A stretch of DNA of 64,000 nt from Thermoplasma sp. Kam2015 (GTDB taxonomy: Archaea > Thermoplasmatota > Thermoplasmata > Thermoplasmatales > Thermoplasmataceae). The position numbers were made by a program, and so were the translations under genes. How positions within the stretch are numbered: position 1 is the first letter of the stretch; the number at the start of each line of letters is the position of its first letter. This document shows, piece after piece, positions 28,701-38,043 of this stretch. Location of the stretch: assembly GCF_003205235.1 (NCBI RefSeq), contig NZ_QJSM01000020.1, positions 62,001-126,000 on the forward strand, in the 5' to 3' direction. Under the pieces are notes generated by a model. The model had not been told where the DNA came from. It saw only the letters and a list, made by a program, of their open reading frames with translations, and made no database searches.

Positions 28701-30227
28701 TTAATTTGAACCTGAGGCGAGAAATCGTATGAACTTCTTTAATACTGACAAATTCTCAGGGAAAAGAGAGCTGAGAAAAAGCCCATCATCTTTACCTATC
28801 AGCCTCGTCGCTTTAATCATTGCTATGTACACGATCGTTCCAAGAAGTATATATGGGAACAGCAGATCCATGGATGTGCCGAAGTGCACTTCAGCCAACA
28901 TCACGACCAATACCATAACGAGTGATGAACCCCATACCTTGGCAAGATCCTTAGCGTTGGCTGAATACAACCCGCTTTTTTTCGCATATCTATAAAGTAC
29001 GAAGAATGTTGCAGCATATATGGAGGAAAAGCCAATTGAAGCACCCTCAATTCCGAATTTTGGTATAAGCATTATTGAAAGTATGGCATTGCTTGCGAGC
29101 GATGCAGCGCTTGAGTATATGAATACCTTTGTCTTCCTTATCGCCGCTATTAGCTGTGTCATCACGTTGCTTGTGACGAACAACGCTGAAAAAACCATGA
29201 CGATCGATATTGCATCCGATCCTTCCTCATAGTATCTTCCTGCAAGGAGAACGATGATCATGCGGGAAAGTACCGCGACACCTAAAGCTGCGGGTACGTA
29301 AACTGCAGCGATCATTGTAGTGGCCATTGCGGTTCGTGCCCTTATGTTTTCCCTATTACCTTCGCCGTAGAATTCCGAAAATTTCGGTAGCATTATATTG
29401 TTAAGCGGTGATACGATGAAACCTATGGAACTCGCTATTAAGAGCGCGAAGTTGTAGACAGCAAGTGACGATAGCGTCATGAGACCCGCTACGATGAATC
29501 TATCGATGTACGTAGCTCCGTATGATATTATAGAGGAGAAGAGCACTGGAATCGAAAATTGAAAGAGCAATGATGGCGTGAGCGGTCTTGGCTTTCCCCT
29601 GTAATCATGCGTGGACTTTATTATCAGAAATAGATAGAGCGCTACGCCGAGGAATATGCCTGCCGCCCATCCAATCACAACGAAATAGAGGGATCTCAGA
29701 AAGAAAGCCATCAGAAGAGCTGTGGAATAATAGGTTATCCATATGATTACGTTCATCAGTCCAGACGCCCTGAATAGCTGTAGGCCCAATGCGCTGCCGT
29801 TTAAAATACCGAAGAGCACGTTGCCGACCAGGACAATGCTCAGCAATCTGACTATGCCTGTGTATGCTGGAGTATGCATGAAGATGACCGATATAGTCCG
29901 AGATAGATAGAACATGGAAAGGAGGCCAATTATTGAAAAGATCAGACCCAATGCGAGGATTTTGAAAACTACACTTTTTGCGGTAGCATATTCCTGCCTT
30001 CCGAGATGGTAGGAGGCGAAATGCTGAACAGCCGTTCCGAGCCCGAATGAGAATATGAGGTTAAAAAGACCTATTATAGCTATAAAGAGCGCTACCGCTC
30101 CAACCTCTGAAGAGCTGAAGAATCTAACCAATATGACATAGAATAAAGCCCCAGAAAAAAGCTGAGCCCCAGCACCCGTATACTGATATAGAGCGTCTAT
30201 TCCAAGTAAAGATGATGACTGGGGCAT
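28701..30227 (-). CDS. Wzx-like polysaccharide flippase (MOP superfamily)
   Basis: A 508-residue membrane protein with about 14 hydrophobic helices, the usual number for Wzx/RfbX flippases. The N-terminus (LYQYTGAGAQLFSGALFYVILV) and the following FFSSSEVGAVALF match the first helices and loop of the MOP family polysaccharide exporters; SPLNNIMLPKFSEFYGEGN is the conserved mid-loop. It moves lipid-linked oligosaccharide from the cytosolic to the outer face of the membrane, making it the export step for the glycan made by the surrounding transferases. A TATA-like AAATATATAAG lies about 28 bases upstream of the start. Confidence 0.88.
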   Translation of the reverse strand: MPQSSSLLGIDALYQYTGAGAQLFSGALFYVILVRFFSSSEVGAVALFIAIIGLFNLIFSFGLGTAVQHFASYHLGRQEYATAKSVVFKILALGLIFSIIGLLSMFYLSRTISVIFMHTPAYTGIVRLLSIVLVGNVLFGILNGSALGLQLFRASGLMNVIIWITYYSTALLMAFFLRSLYFVVIGWAAGIFLGVALYLFLIIKSTHDYRGKPRPLTPSLLFQFSIPVLFSSIISYGATYIDRFIVAGLMTLSSLAVYNFALLIASSIGFIVSPLNNIMLPKFSEFYGEGNRENIRARTAMATTMIAAVYVPAALGVAVLSRMIIVLLAGRYYEEGSDAISIVMVFSALFVTSNVMTQLIAAIRKTKVFIYSSAASLASNAILSIMLIPKFGIEGASIGFSSIYAATFFVLYRYAKKSGLYSANAKDLAKVWGSSLVMVLVVMLAEVHFGTSMDLLFPYILLGTIVYIAMIKATRLIGKDDGLFLSSLFPENLSVLKKFIRFLASGSN

Positions 30228-30286
30228 ATTACCGTAATCGAAAGCATTCTTATATATTTACTTTTCTGGATTAATCTTCGCATGGA

Positions 30287-31156
30287 CTATTTCTTTATCC
30301 AGAACTGATTGGCTATGTATCCTTTTACAGGCTTCTGGTCCTCCTTGATCAATTTGAAATCCAGGGAGTCGAGAAGTTCGATGACTTCAGTCCGCAGCTC
30401 TAGGGAATGTACTTCTATGATGATTTCTTTTGTTTTCTCTAGGGTCTGAAGGGCTCCTCTGAGTACGTCCATCTCGAAGCCTTCAACGTCTATCTTTATT
30501 AAGTCCGGACTGAGATCGTAATCGTCCAGCCTTCTCATCTTTATATTTATCTTATCGCCTGTCCCAAAGGCGTTCACCATATCTCCTGAGAAATTTACTG
30601 TCATTATTTTATCATCGCTCCCGAGGGCAACGTCATAGCATTCGCAATCCAGAGCGTTGAGTTCTATATTTTTCTTGAGAACATCGAAGTTATGCGGCAA
30701 CGGCTCAAATGCGATCACCTTGCGCGCGCCACGCATATAGAAATAGAGGACGCTGTCGCCTGTCTGAGCGCCAACGTCTATGACAACCTTATCTTTATAA
30801 TCGAAATAGGAATATTGCCCATAGAAAAAGGTTTCCTTGAATGAAAATTTGCTTGATCTGTTGTCAACGTTAAAGTATATCTTTGCGGTGTCAATTCCAA
30901 CATTTATATATCTTTTAAAATTATTGGCCTTCCTTTCATTGTGAAATAGGTCGAGAATTAGATCTTTCAATGTTAAGTTCAGATCCGTTATCTCGTTTAA
31001 CTTGTATCTGATCGATCTATTAGGTATCGATTCTATAGGAAATTTCTTAAGCAGAATAACCATCAATGATGGTTTTTGGGCCATTAAATATTCTTCATTG
31101 TAGAACGCACTTTTGACTATCGCTCGTGGTTCCATACAGTTTGTTGCTTTTCGCAT
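30287..31156 (-). CDS. FkbM-family methyltransferase
   Basis: A 289-residue protein with a C-terminal FkbM domain: motif I VVIDVGAQTGDSVLYFYMRG, ARKVIAFEPLPHNF, and the late LIKIDVEGFEMDVLRGA, the family's hallmark. It would O-methylate a sugar of the glycan. A second start at 31135 (MEPRAIV) is possible; both have upstream TATA-like boxes. A degenerate relative lies at 57305-58235. Expressed divergently from the broken DUF2079 gene. Confidence 0.88.
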   Translation of the reverse strand: MRKATNCMEPRAIVKSAFYNEEYLMAQKPSLMVILLKKFPIESIPNRSIRYKLNEITDLNLTLKDLILDLFHNERKANNFKRYINVGIDTAKIYFNVDNRSSKFSFKETFFYGQYSYFDYKDKVVIDVGAQTGDSVLYFYMRGARKVIAFEPLPHNFDVLKKNIELNALDCECYDVALGSDDKIMTVNFSGDMVNAFGTGDKINIKMRRLDDYDLSPDLIKIDVEGFEMDVLRGALQTLEKTKEIIIEVHSLELRTEVIELLDSLDFKLIKEDQKPVKGYIANQFWIKK

Positions 31157-31374
31157 ATAAATATGACCTTTTATAGATATTTATAGGCTTATGGTATGCT
31201 TTTATGTATGTAAATATGCAAAAAAATGATATGAACTTTTCGATTGTAGAAAATGAGACATATAGTTTATGCATATATATGTATGAAAAACTTGTAGATA
31301 CTCCACACATACTCATCTGTTTGGAAAAGCAGAATTTTTCACTTTTCTATTTGAATCTTTACGCTTTACAAGAA

Positions 31375-31383
31375 TATATAAAG
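31375..31383 (+). promoter_or_regulatory. TATA box of the broken DUF2079 gene
   Basis: TATATAAAG lies about 26 bases before the ATG at 31405. A good promoter remains in front of a coding region that no longer reads through. Confidence 0.6.
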
Positions 31384-31404
31384 AGATTCCCATTTAACCA
31401 CATA

Positions 31405-33046
31405 ATGAACCATCGTTGGCTCTATCTCACGGCGGCTTTCACGATCATCTTCTCGATACTATCTTCGCTGATGTCAATTATGAAGTACGACACCTTTCAT
31501 TCTGATGTCTTGGATCTCGGAGTTTCGTCTTATCTCATACAGCATGCTATGAGTACGAAACCGCCGGTATACTGGAAGATGATATATTTTATCATTTTTC
31601 CAATCTACTCGCTATATCCAAATCCTGCAATCCTATTGATATTTCAAAATACGTTCATTACATTTGGATCGATTCCACTATATTTAATTGCGAAAAAGAG
31701 GATCGGATCCGAATTCTATGCCTTTCTCATCTCCGTATCATGGATCTTATACTACCCAATATGGGGTGTGGAATGGTTCGACTTTCATTTTATGGCCCTA
31801 TTTCCGACTTTATTTCTCACAGCGGTAGCGCTTCTATACTATGGAAAATTCAGATCATCCATCCTCGCCATGTACCTTGCTGCAATCACAGATTATATGG
31901 CGCCCCTGCTGATCCTGTTCTTTTTACTCGTCATGTTTATGAAGAAGTACAAAGCGCCCAGATATTATTATATCTCGCTTATGATTCCCTTCTTTATAGT
32001 TTTCGTCATCGTTAACCTATATTTTGGTTATTACGCGCTAGGTTTTTTGAATTATCCATATATTATATATCATCCTTATATAATTACGGCGATGTGGACG
32101 AAAAAGCTTGGTTATTTCTCTATGATATTATTACCATTTGTATTTACACCAATTTTATCATATGAGATATTAGCGATCGTTCCGTATGTTGGGCTGAGCC
32201 TTGTCCATACATACCGTACATCTCGCCAATACTGTATCAGTATCCAGCGCTGATTTCACCCCTATTGTTCATCGCCTATATCTCAACACTCGAAAGAACC
32301 AAGGAGCATAAGAAGATCGCAAACTATAAGGGCATAGCCATCGCCTCATTCGCTATTATTTGCGCAACTTGGATCCTCTTCACTCCCTATGGAAATCTCA
32401 TAACAAACGATAATTCCCATTTTTCATACATAACGAAGCGGTCGGCGGAAATTATCAAACTAGAGAGAGGTTAACCTATACCTCATATGACAGCTATCTT
32501 TATAAGGCAACATCCTACATTCCGCGGGGTTCTACCGTTGCCATACAGAATAATATGCCACAACTTGTTTCAGATTATAGGTGGGTATTGCCGATCAACG
32601 ATTACAATGGCTCGCCTTCGTATATAATAGACGATCCGTATAGCATATGGTTCTACAACACTTCAATTTCGCCTGGATCTTACATAAATTTCATTGGCTA
32701 TTCAAACACCAAGCTGGGAAACAGCTACGGAATAATGTATGAAGCCGATGGTATTGCGGCTTTAGAAAAAAATTATACGGAAAATCCAGTTTATTTCATA
32801 CCCTATACTTTGAATACAACCACCAATGCATACATAAGATTCATACCGCCAGGGTTGTATTTAATTAATATGCATTTCAACGGCACCTTCAGTATTATAG
32901 CGGATCAGGGCATCATTAAGCCCGTCAATATAAACGGGACCTTTATGTTCTATGCGAACGTATTCCTTTCAAACGTGCACTTCTCTTCGAAGATGTATGG
33001 TTATGTCTCCATAGTTGAGATCAAACCTACATTGAATGATGAGTAG
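31405..33046 (+). pseudogene. DUF2079 membrane protein gene with two frameshifts
   Basis: Three consecutive open frames (31405-32253, 32265-32474, 32555-33046) together spell one DUF2079 protein. The first part holds the family's N-terminus (HSDVLDLGVSSYLIQHAM, GVEWFDFHFMALFP) and several helices. Near 32200 the sense passes to the next frame (PYISPILYQYPALISPLLF), and near 32435 to the third (GGNYQTRERLTYTSYDSY, then IPRGSTVAIQNNMPQLV). The intact relative is at 45403-47907. DUF2079 proteins are probably GT-C-like membrane glycosyltransferases. I prefer ATG 31405, which fits the TATA box, to the longer frame from 31204. Two sequencing errors remain an alternative. Confidence 0.82.
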
Positions 33047-33048
33047 GA

Positions 33049-33888
33049 CTATCCTTCAAATCTATATAGCATTCCATTTTTGTCAATGAGATCCAATACC
33101 TGTTGCACGTCCCATTTTGAATAGAAATATTTTGTCGTTTCCCTACCGAACTGTTTTGAATAATTTATACCGTGGGATGTCTCCTTATGCTCTGCTTTAA
33201 TATTTCTGGAGATAGATAGATGGTATCCGGATCTTATTACTTCTAGGCAAAAGTCCATGTCCTCCATTCCCATCCTATAGTTTTCATCATAACCTGTAAT
33301 TCTGTCGATAACTTCGCCCCTTATGAAATGGTATGCGGCTGTCAATAGGCCATGTTTTGGCTTACCTATTGTATGAGAGTTCATAAACAATAAAAAGGGA
33401 AATATGCCTTCGGCTTTATAATTCATTATCTTTCTAACAGAATCGAAAGGAGCTTGATAGTACGTGATCATTTTCCAAAAATATTCCAATGACGGTGCCT
33501 TTACCACATACATACCCGCATGTTGAATTTCGCCATCAGAGTAATAAAGTATGGAACCAATGATCCCAGTTCTTGGATCGCGTTCGCTTAGCTTGATGGA
33601 TTCTATTAATGTATCCCTATTCACGATGACATCATCATTGATGTTCAGATAATAATCAGAATGAATTTCTTCAATTCCGCGATTGACAGAACGAGAATAG
33701 CGGAAATCGGCACCAGAGTCTTCGACCGCCGTGAGGTAAATATCGTAGCCAGTAACTTCATCCGCAGCCTCTCTTAATGCAGCTGCGGCAGTTTTATATC
33801 TGATATCGCTGGTATCAGGGGTCGGGATAATGATGCTGATCGTTTTGTCACCCTGATTAGAGACTAATCTATCAGATTTTATTCTCAT
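33049..33888 (-). CDS. Family 2 glycosyltransferase, paralogue A
   Basis: A 279-residue GT2 enzyme. ISIIIPTPDTSDIRYKTAAA starts the GT-A fold, YLNINDDVIVN holds the DD metal site, and GEIQHAGMY with a late YDENYRMGMEDMDFCLEVIR is the rhamnosyltransferase-like GT2 signature. Start ATG 33888 was chosen because the neighbouring paralogue begins with the same MRI and a GTTTATATG box lies upstream. It overlaps nothing but ends only 3 bases from the end of the broken DUF2079 gene. Confidence 0.85.
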   Translation of the reverse strand: MRIKSDRLVSNQGDKTISIIIPTPDTSDIRYKTAAAALREAADEVTGYDIYLTAVEDSGADFRYSRSVNRGIEEIHSDYYLNINDDVIVNRDTLIESIKLSERDPRTGIIGSILYYSDGEIQHAGMYVVKAPSLEYFWKMITYYQAPFDSVRKIMNYKAEGIFPFLLFMNSHTIGKPKHGLLTAAYHFIRGEVIDRITGYDENYRMGMEDMDFCLEVIRSGYHLSISRNIKAEHKETSHGINYSKQFGRETTKYFYSKWDVQQVLDLIDKNGMLYRFEG

Positions 33889-33918
33889 GGTCAGACAGAG
33901 CCATTGCCTGAAATACAT

Positions 33919-34484
33919 ATAAACATTTCCATTGAATAATTTGGACTGTTCTTATTAAGAACTACAACTGATGATTAGTCTTTAAACAGCATGGTTTACA
34001 TCGTTATTTGATATAAAAAAATTAAAATAATATTTTACGTAAACTTCTTGAGAAGCAGACCAAAATACAACTACATATTACTGGGATAGCTTTGAGTTGA
34101 TCAAGAAAAAAGATGAGGCGATAATTAGATGCTGGATATTATAATTAGAGTTTGATTAGAATTGACAGGGATTTGGCTGTTAGGATCGGTAAAACCCAAA
34201 GGCTACGCGATCCAATACACGTAAGGAGAAAAATTAGGCTCTGCTGTTCAAATACATGCTGCTGGATATTTGAACATCGGTAAACCTGTCACAGCGAAGG
34301 TTTCAGGGCGTGTTCGAAAGGGCCAGATAACTGCGATATCAATATATCGGATTCAATTCTGAATTTCGAAGCACAATGATCCGGGGTCTAAACCAATATC
34401 GGCCCCATGAGAAAGAAGATCATCAACACTATAGGATTATTCTGCGAACGATCATGCGCCAATGGTTAAATTGAAGTTGGAACC
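33919..34484. other. Degenerate spacer with hairpin and shared 24-base segment
   Basis: A 566-bp stretch with no readable gene. It holds a segment (33980-34003) nearly identical to one beside the tnpB right end at 59752-59774, and a perfect 9-bp hairpin at 34246-34275. Base composition in its middle part (34190-34440) is higher in G+C than its surroundings, suggesting an inserted and decayed element; I cannot name it. Confidence 0.4.
34246..34275. repeat. Perfect 9-bp inverted repeat
   Basis: GTTCAAATA (34246-34254) and TATTTGAAC (34267-34275) enclose a 12-base loop containing CTGCTG. It could be a subterminal hairpin of an IS200/IS605-type element or an RNA hairpin; no neighbouring gene explains it. 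Confidence 0.5.
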
Positions 34485-35318
34485 CTAGTCCAAATAGAGC
34501 TCCCCATTCCTGTCCAGCAAGCTCTCTATAAGCCTCTTATTCCATTTACTTAGAAAATATCTCTCCGTATCCTTTCCAAACAACTTTGAGTAGTTTAGAC
34601 CGTGGTAAGTCTCATAGTGGATGCCCTTTACGACTGTAGTCATTGCTACCTTGAATCCTTTCTTGATGGCTTCAAGGCAGAAGTCGATGTCCTCTGATCC
34701 CATTCTAAAGTTTTCATCATATCCGCCGGTTGATTTTATAGTATCTCTGCTAATAAAATGATATGCACCAGTTACAAGGCCCTTTTTTGGTAGTTTATAA
34801 ATATGCGAATTGTAGAAGACAATAAAATCGAGATTCCCCTCTTTCAGATGCCGCTCATACTGCTTTAACATAAAAAATGGAGCTCTGTTTTGCAATGCCA
34901 TATACTTAAGATATGCCAGCGATAGCGACCTCATATATCCTATTCCCGCATGCTGTATCTTCCCGGTCGGATAAAAGGATAATGCACCCAAGACACCGAT
35001 CCTGTATGATTCTGCCATCAAAATTGAGTTCAAAAGCGCATCATCGTAAACGAGAAAGTCGTCGTTGATGTTCAGATAATAATCAGCTTCAAGTTCCTCC
35101 AAGCCTGAATTAACGGATCTAGAATAATTGAACTCAGAACCTGAGCTCTCAACAGTGGTCAGATAGAAACTGGCAGATTCGCGTGCCACTTGCGAAGCAA
35201 TGCTCAATCTAAACCGGGCCTTTTTATAAATCTCACTGCTCATATCTGGCGTAGGTACGACTATATTTACTGTCTTAGAGGCCTCCGACTTAACCAGCAC
35301 TTCATTGTATATTCTCAT
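34485..35318 (-). CDS. Family 2 glycosyltransferase, paralogue B
   Basis: A 277-residue GT2 enzyme, tandem paralogue of the gene at 33049-33888: both show PTPD near the start, YSRSVN, DYYLNINDD, the IQHAG motif, GAYHF and a late GY-DENFRMGSEDIDFCLEAI. It starts with ATG at 35318, giving the same MRI start; the longer frame from 35327 uses TTG. Probably adds a deoxy-hexose such as rhamnose, since related GT2 members do, but this is inference. A GC-richer remnant separates the paralogues. Confidence 0.85.
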   Translation of the reverse strand: MRIYNEVLVKSEASKTVNIVVPTPDMSSEIYKKARFRLSIASQVARESASFYLTTVESSGSEFNYSRSVNSGLEELEADYYLNINDDFLVYDDALLNSILMAESYRIGVLGALSFYPTGKIQHAGIGYMRSLSLAYLKYMALQNRAPFFMLKQYERHLKEGNLDFIVFYNSHIYKLPKKGLVTGAYHFISRDTIKSTGGYDENFRMGSEDIDFCLEAIKKGFKVAMTTVVKGIHYETYHGLNYSKLFGKDTERYFLSKWNKRLIESLLDRNGELYLD

Positions 35319-35525
35319 GCGGATCAAAAATTCAGTAAGATCTCATATAATAGTTTTTTTATGTATATACTTGAGCAAAGTTAACCTACATCTAAACAAA
35401 TAGAAAAGAAAATGATAAAACATTAATTAATACTATAACAAAGGAATCAGATACAGAACGATATTGTTAGAATTTGTAGACATAAACGCAATAGGTGGTA
35501 TGCCGGATGTAGGTTTATGAATGGA

Positions 35526-36463
35526 TTATAGATCAGAATTTTTCTGCTTTGGCTCATCCCAATTCCAGGGTGTATCCTCTTTAAAATATTCATCGTTTAT
35601 AAGCGGCCTCCACCACCATTCATTTTTGACATACCAATCCACAGTAATGGCTATTCCCTTATCAAAAGGCGTCAACTCATACCTCAATTTCGTATTCCTC
35701 ATAGCGTAGATCACGTCATGACCTGGCCTATCCTCTACGCGCCTGATCGATAACTTCATGTGTTTCCCGATCTCAGCAAGAACTTCTCTATTCTCCAGCG
35801 TACCGGATCCTGCAGCATTGTATATTTCACCACTTTTACCGTTTTCCGCAATGTCCTTTATGATCCTTGAAAGGTCTTCCACGTATATCCAGTTCCGCCT
35901 CTGCGTTCCATCGCCGTAGAGCGGGACATGGAGGCCCATGATCGTCCTTATTATCGCCTTTGGGATGAATTTCTCCGGATACTGCCTAGGCCCGTATGCA
36001 TTCGAAGGCCTAACGATCAAAGCATCGACGCCGTACGTGCGTATGTACGATTTCACGAATAGATCCGCCGAGGCCTTCGACGAGGAATATGGCGATGATG
36101 GATTGACCGGCGAAAGCTCGTCCACTTCGCTCTCACCGTAGACCTCGTCCGTAGATATGTGAACGTACCTGAAATCGTATCTCCTGGCAAGATCCAACAC
36201 GTTAATAGGGCCTTCTATGTTAGTATGAACAAAACGCCATGGATCGTTTATCGATCGACATGCGACTCGGCGGCGAAGTTAACGACGGTATCCAGTCTAT
36301 ATCTCTCTACGATTTCTCCAAGGAATGGCGATGCCACATCCCCCTTTATGAAATCGCATTCAACGCCCTTCAGATTCTCCATCCTGCCTGCGTACGTAAG
36401 CTTATGGTATACCGCATATTTCCAAGGTAGAAAACACTTACAAATAAAAAGAAATGCAATCAA
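35526..36463 (-). pseudogene. rmlB: rmlB (dTDP-glucose 4,6-dehydratase) remnant: 5' truncated and frameshifted
   Basis: Two frames encode most of RmlB. The first (36463-36248) lacks the expected GGAGFIGSN cofactor loop; recognisable sequence starts only at KLTYAGRMENL and runs to NFAAESHVDR, where it stops. The second frame resumes with INDPWRFVHTNIEGPINVLD and continues through the intact catalytic part (HISTDEVYGE, PYSSSKASAD, NAYGPRQYPEKFIP) to the normal C-terminus. At the break (36251-36258) the DNA has TCGATCGA, where the family's SHVDRSI would need one more GATC: a 4-bp slippage deletion. The remnant is last in the rmlADC operon. Another rmlB must act if dTDP-rhamnose is still made. 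Confidence 0.85.
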
Positions 36464-37473
36464 AATATAATTTTGGCCTTTAGATTTAAAAATTTATTTA
36501 TGTTGCTTTCACTGTTTAACAACATTTTATAATAATTAACCGTATGCATCTGAGGCAGATCCTCCAACCCTTCCTTGCATCTGTCGATTATCTCCTCTAC
36601 GCCATATTCAAGATCGAATTTCGTCTCGAATTTGAGCAGATCGCGTGCGGAATCAAATTTTACCTGATAGGATCTGTTGTCTGGATCGCCATATAATTCT
36701 AATTTTGTATCCTTTCCCAGTTTATTCATGACGATTTGTGCAACATCCTTTATCCGCATGTTGAGCTTCTCATTACCTATGTTAATAGCTCTCCCGCCGA
36801 TCTCGTCGTTCGATTCTATTGCTTGGATTAGAGCCCTTGAGACATCCTTTACATGTATGAAAGGTCTATACTGATTTCCGTCCCTCATCATCCTTACGAT
36901 TCTATTCTTATATCCGTAGAAAGTCATAGCATTAATAACCAGATCTAGTCTGAATCTCTTTGAATAACCGAATACCGTAGCGAATCTTAGAGCAGTTGCT
37001 CTAAAGGAGTTATCATTCAAAGAAAGGTTATCCCTCTCAACGGCAACATTTGCTTCCGCATAAGTTGTAAGTGGATTGGTTGGTGTTGATTCGTCTGATA
37101 TTCCTTCCCTGAAGCCATATACAGAGCATGATGAGGCTACGACGTATCTTTTAGTTCCAAGTTTTTTGGCCAACCTCGCTATCCTAACTCTTCCTATGTA
37201 ATTTATATCCCAGGTGGCCATTTTGTCAAGATCACCGGATGGATCGTTAGAGAGCGCGGCGAGATCAATAACAGCATCGAAACCACGCAAAAGAGATGGA
37301 TCGCAGGTTCTAATGTCTTCTCTGATTATGTAAGCGCCGTCATATTCATCCTCCGGATCATCATAATCCAAGAATCCCCTATCGATAACGGATACATGAT
37401 GACCTCTGCTCAATAGTTCTGGAACCAGTATTCTTCCTATATATCCTGTACCACCAGTTACAAGTATATTCAT
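36460..37473 (-). CDS. NAD-dependent epimerase/dehydratase with altered catalytic motif
   Basis: A 337-residue extended SDR. The N-terminus VTGGTGYIGRILV binds NAD, and ASSCSVYG carries the catalytic Ser. The expected YxxxK reads Y138-A-E-A-N142: Asn (codon AAT at 37050-37048) replaces the proton-transferring Lys. Other parts (RFATVFGYSKRFRLDLVIN, RPFIHVKDVSRAL) are normal for UDP-glucose 4-epimerase-like enzymes. GGAGG and AAGGTT precede the ATG, in the gap after rmlC. It lies in the rml operon directly before the broken rmlB, and may itself be inactive. Confidence 0.8.
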   Translation of the reverse strand: MNILVTGGTGYIGRILVPELLSRGHHVSVIDRGFLDYDDPEDEYDGAYIIREDIRTCDPSLLRGFDAVIDLAALSNDPSGDLDKMATWDINYIGRVRIARLAKKLGTKRYVVASSCSVYGFREGISDESTPTNPLTTYAEANVAVERDNLSLNDNSFRATALRFATVFGYSKRFRLDLVINAMTFYGYKNRIVRMMRDGNQYRPFIHVKDVSRALIQAIESNDEIGGRAINIGNEKLNMRIKDVAQIVMNKLGKDTKLELYGDPDNRSYQVKFDSARDLLKFETKFDLEYGVEEIIDRCKEGLEDLPQMHTVNYYKMLLNSESNINKFLNLKAKIIF

Positions 37474-37487
37474 AACCTTTCATCCTC

Positions 37488-38042
37488 CTATTTTATAAAT
37501 TTGTTTGCTCTGAATTCCTTCAGTGTAGGCCATGTCTTATCCTTGTCCGATATTATTTCTGGCTTCATCGGCCATTTTATATTTATATCTGGATCATTCC
37601 ATATTATGCCTCCCTCGCTTTCTTTATTATATTCATGCGTAGCCTTATAATGAACTATTGAATCTTCCAGCGCTAGAAAACCATGGGCGAAGCCTTCAGG
37701 GATCCAGAGCATGTTCTTATTTTCACCGCTCAGTACGGCGAAAACGTATTTGCCAAAGGTATTAGAGTTCTCCCGAATGTCAACCGCAACGTCAAATATC
37801 TTTCCAGTTATCACCCTCACAAGTTTACCTTGTGCATATGGTTCCTTTTGAAAATGGAGCCCCCTCAACACCCCCTTTTTTGAAAAACTTTGGTTATCCT
37901 GATCAAGATCGATGGAAATTCCGTTCTTGGAGAACTCGCTTTTCTTGTACGTTTCATAAAAATAACCTCTTTCGTCTCCAAACACTTTAGGTTCCACAAG
38001 CGTTACGCCTTCTATATCGGTCCTCTTAAATAAGAATGGCAT
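37488..38042 (-). CDS. rmlC: dTDP-4-dehydrorhamnose 3,5-epimerase
   Basis: A 184-residue cupin of the right length for RmlC. The family segments GDERGYFYETYKKSEF, QDNQSFSKKGVLRGLHFQ (with the catalytic His), QGKLVRVITGKIFDVAVDIR and WIPEGFAHGFLAL appear in order. It epimerises C3 and C5 of dTDP-4-keto-6-deoxyglucose. The start lies one base after the rmlD stop, with GGTGAT upstream: the third gene of the rmlA-D-C operon. Confidence 0.93.
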   Translation of the reverse strand: MPFLFKRTDIEGVTLVEPKVFGDERGYFYETYKKSEFSKNGISIDLDQDNQSFSKKGVLRGLHFQKEPYAQGKLVRVITGKIFDVAVDIRENSNTFGKYVFAVLSGENKNMLWIPEGFAHGFLALEDSIVHYKATHEYNKESEGGIIWNDPDINIKWPMKPEIISDKDKTWPTLKEFRANKFIK

Positions 38043-38043
38043 A

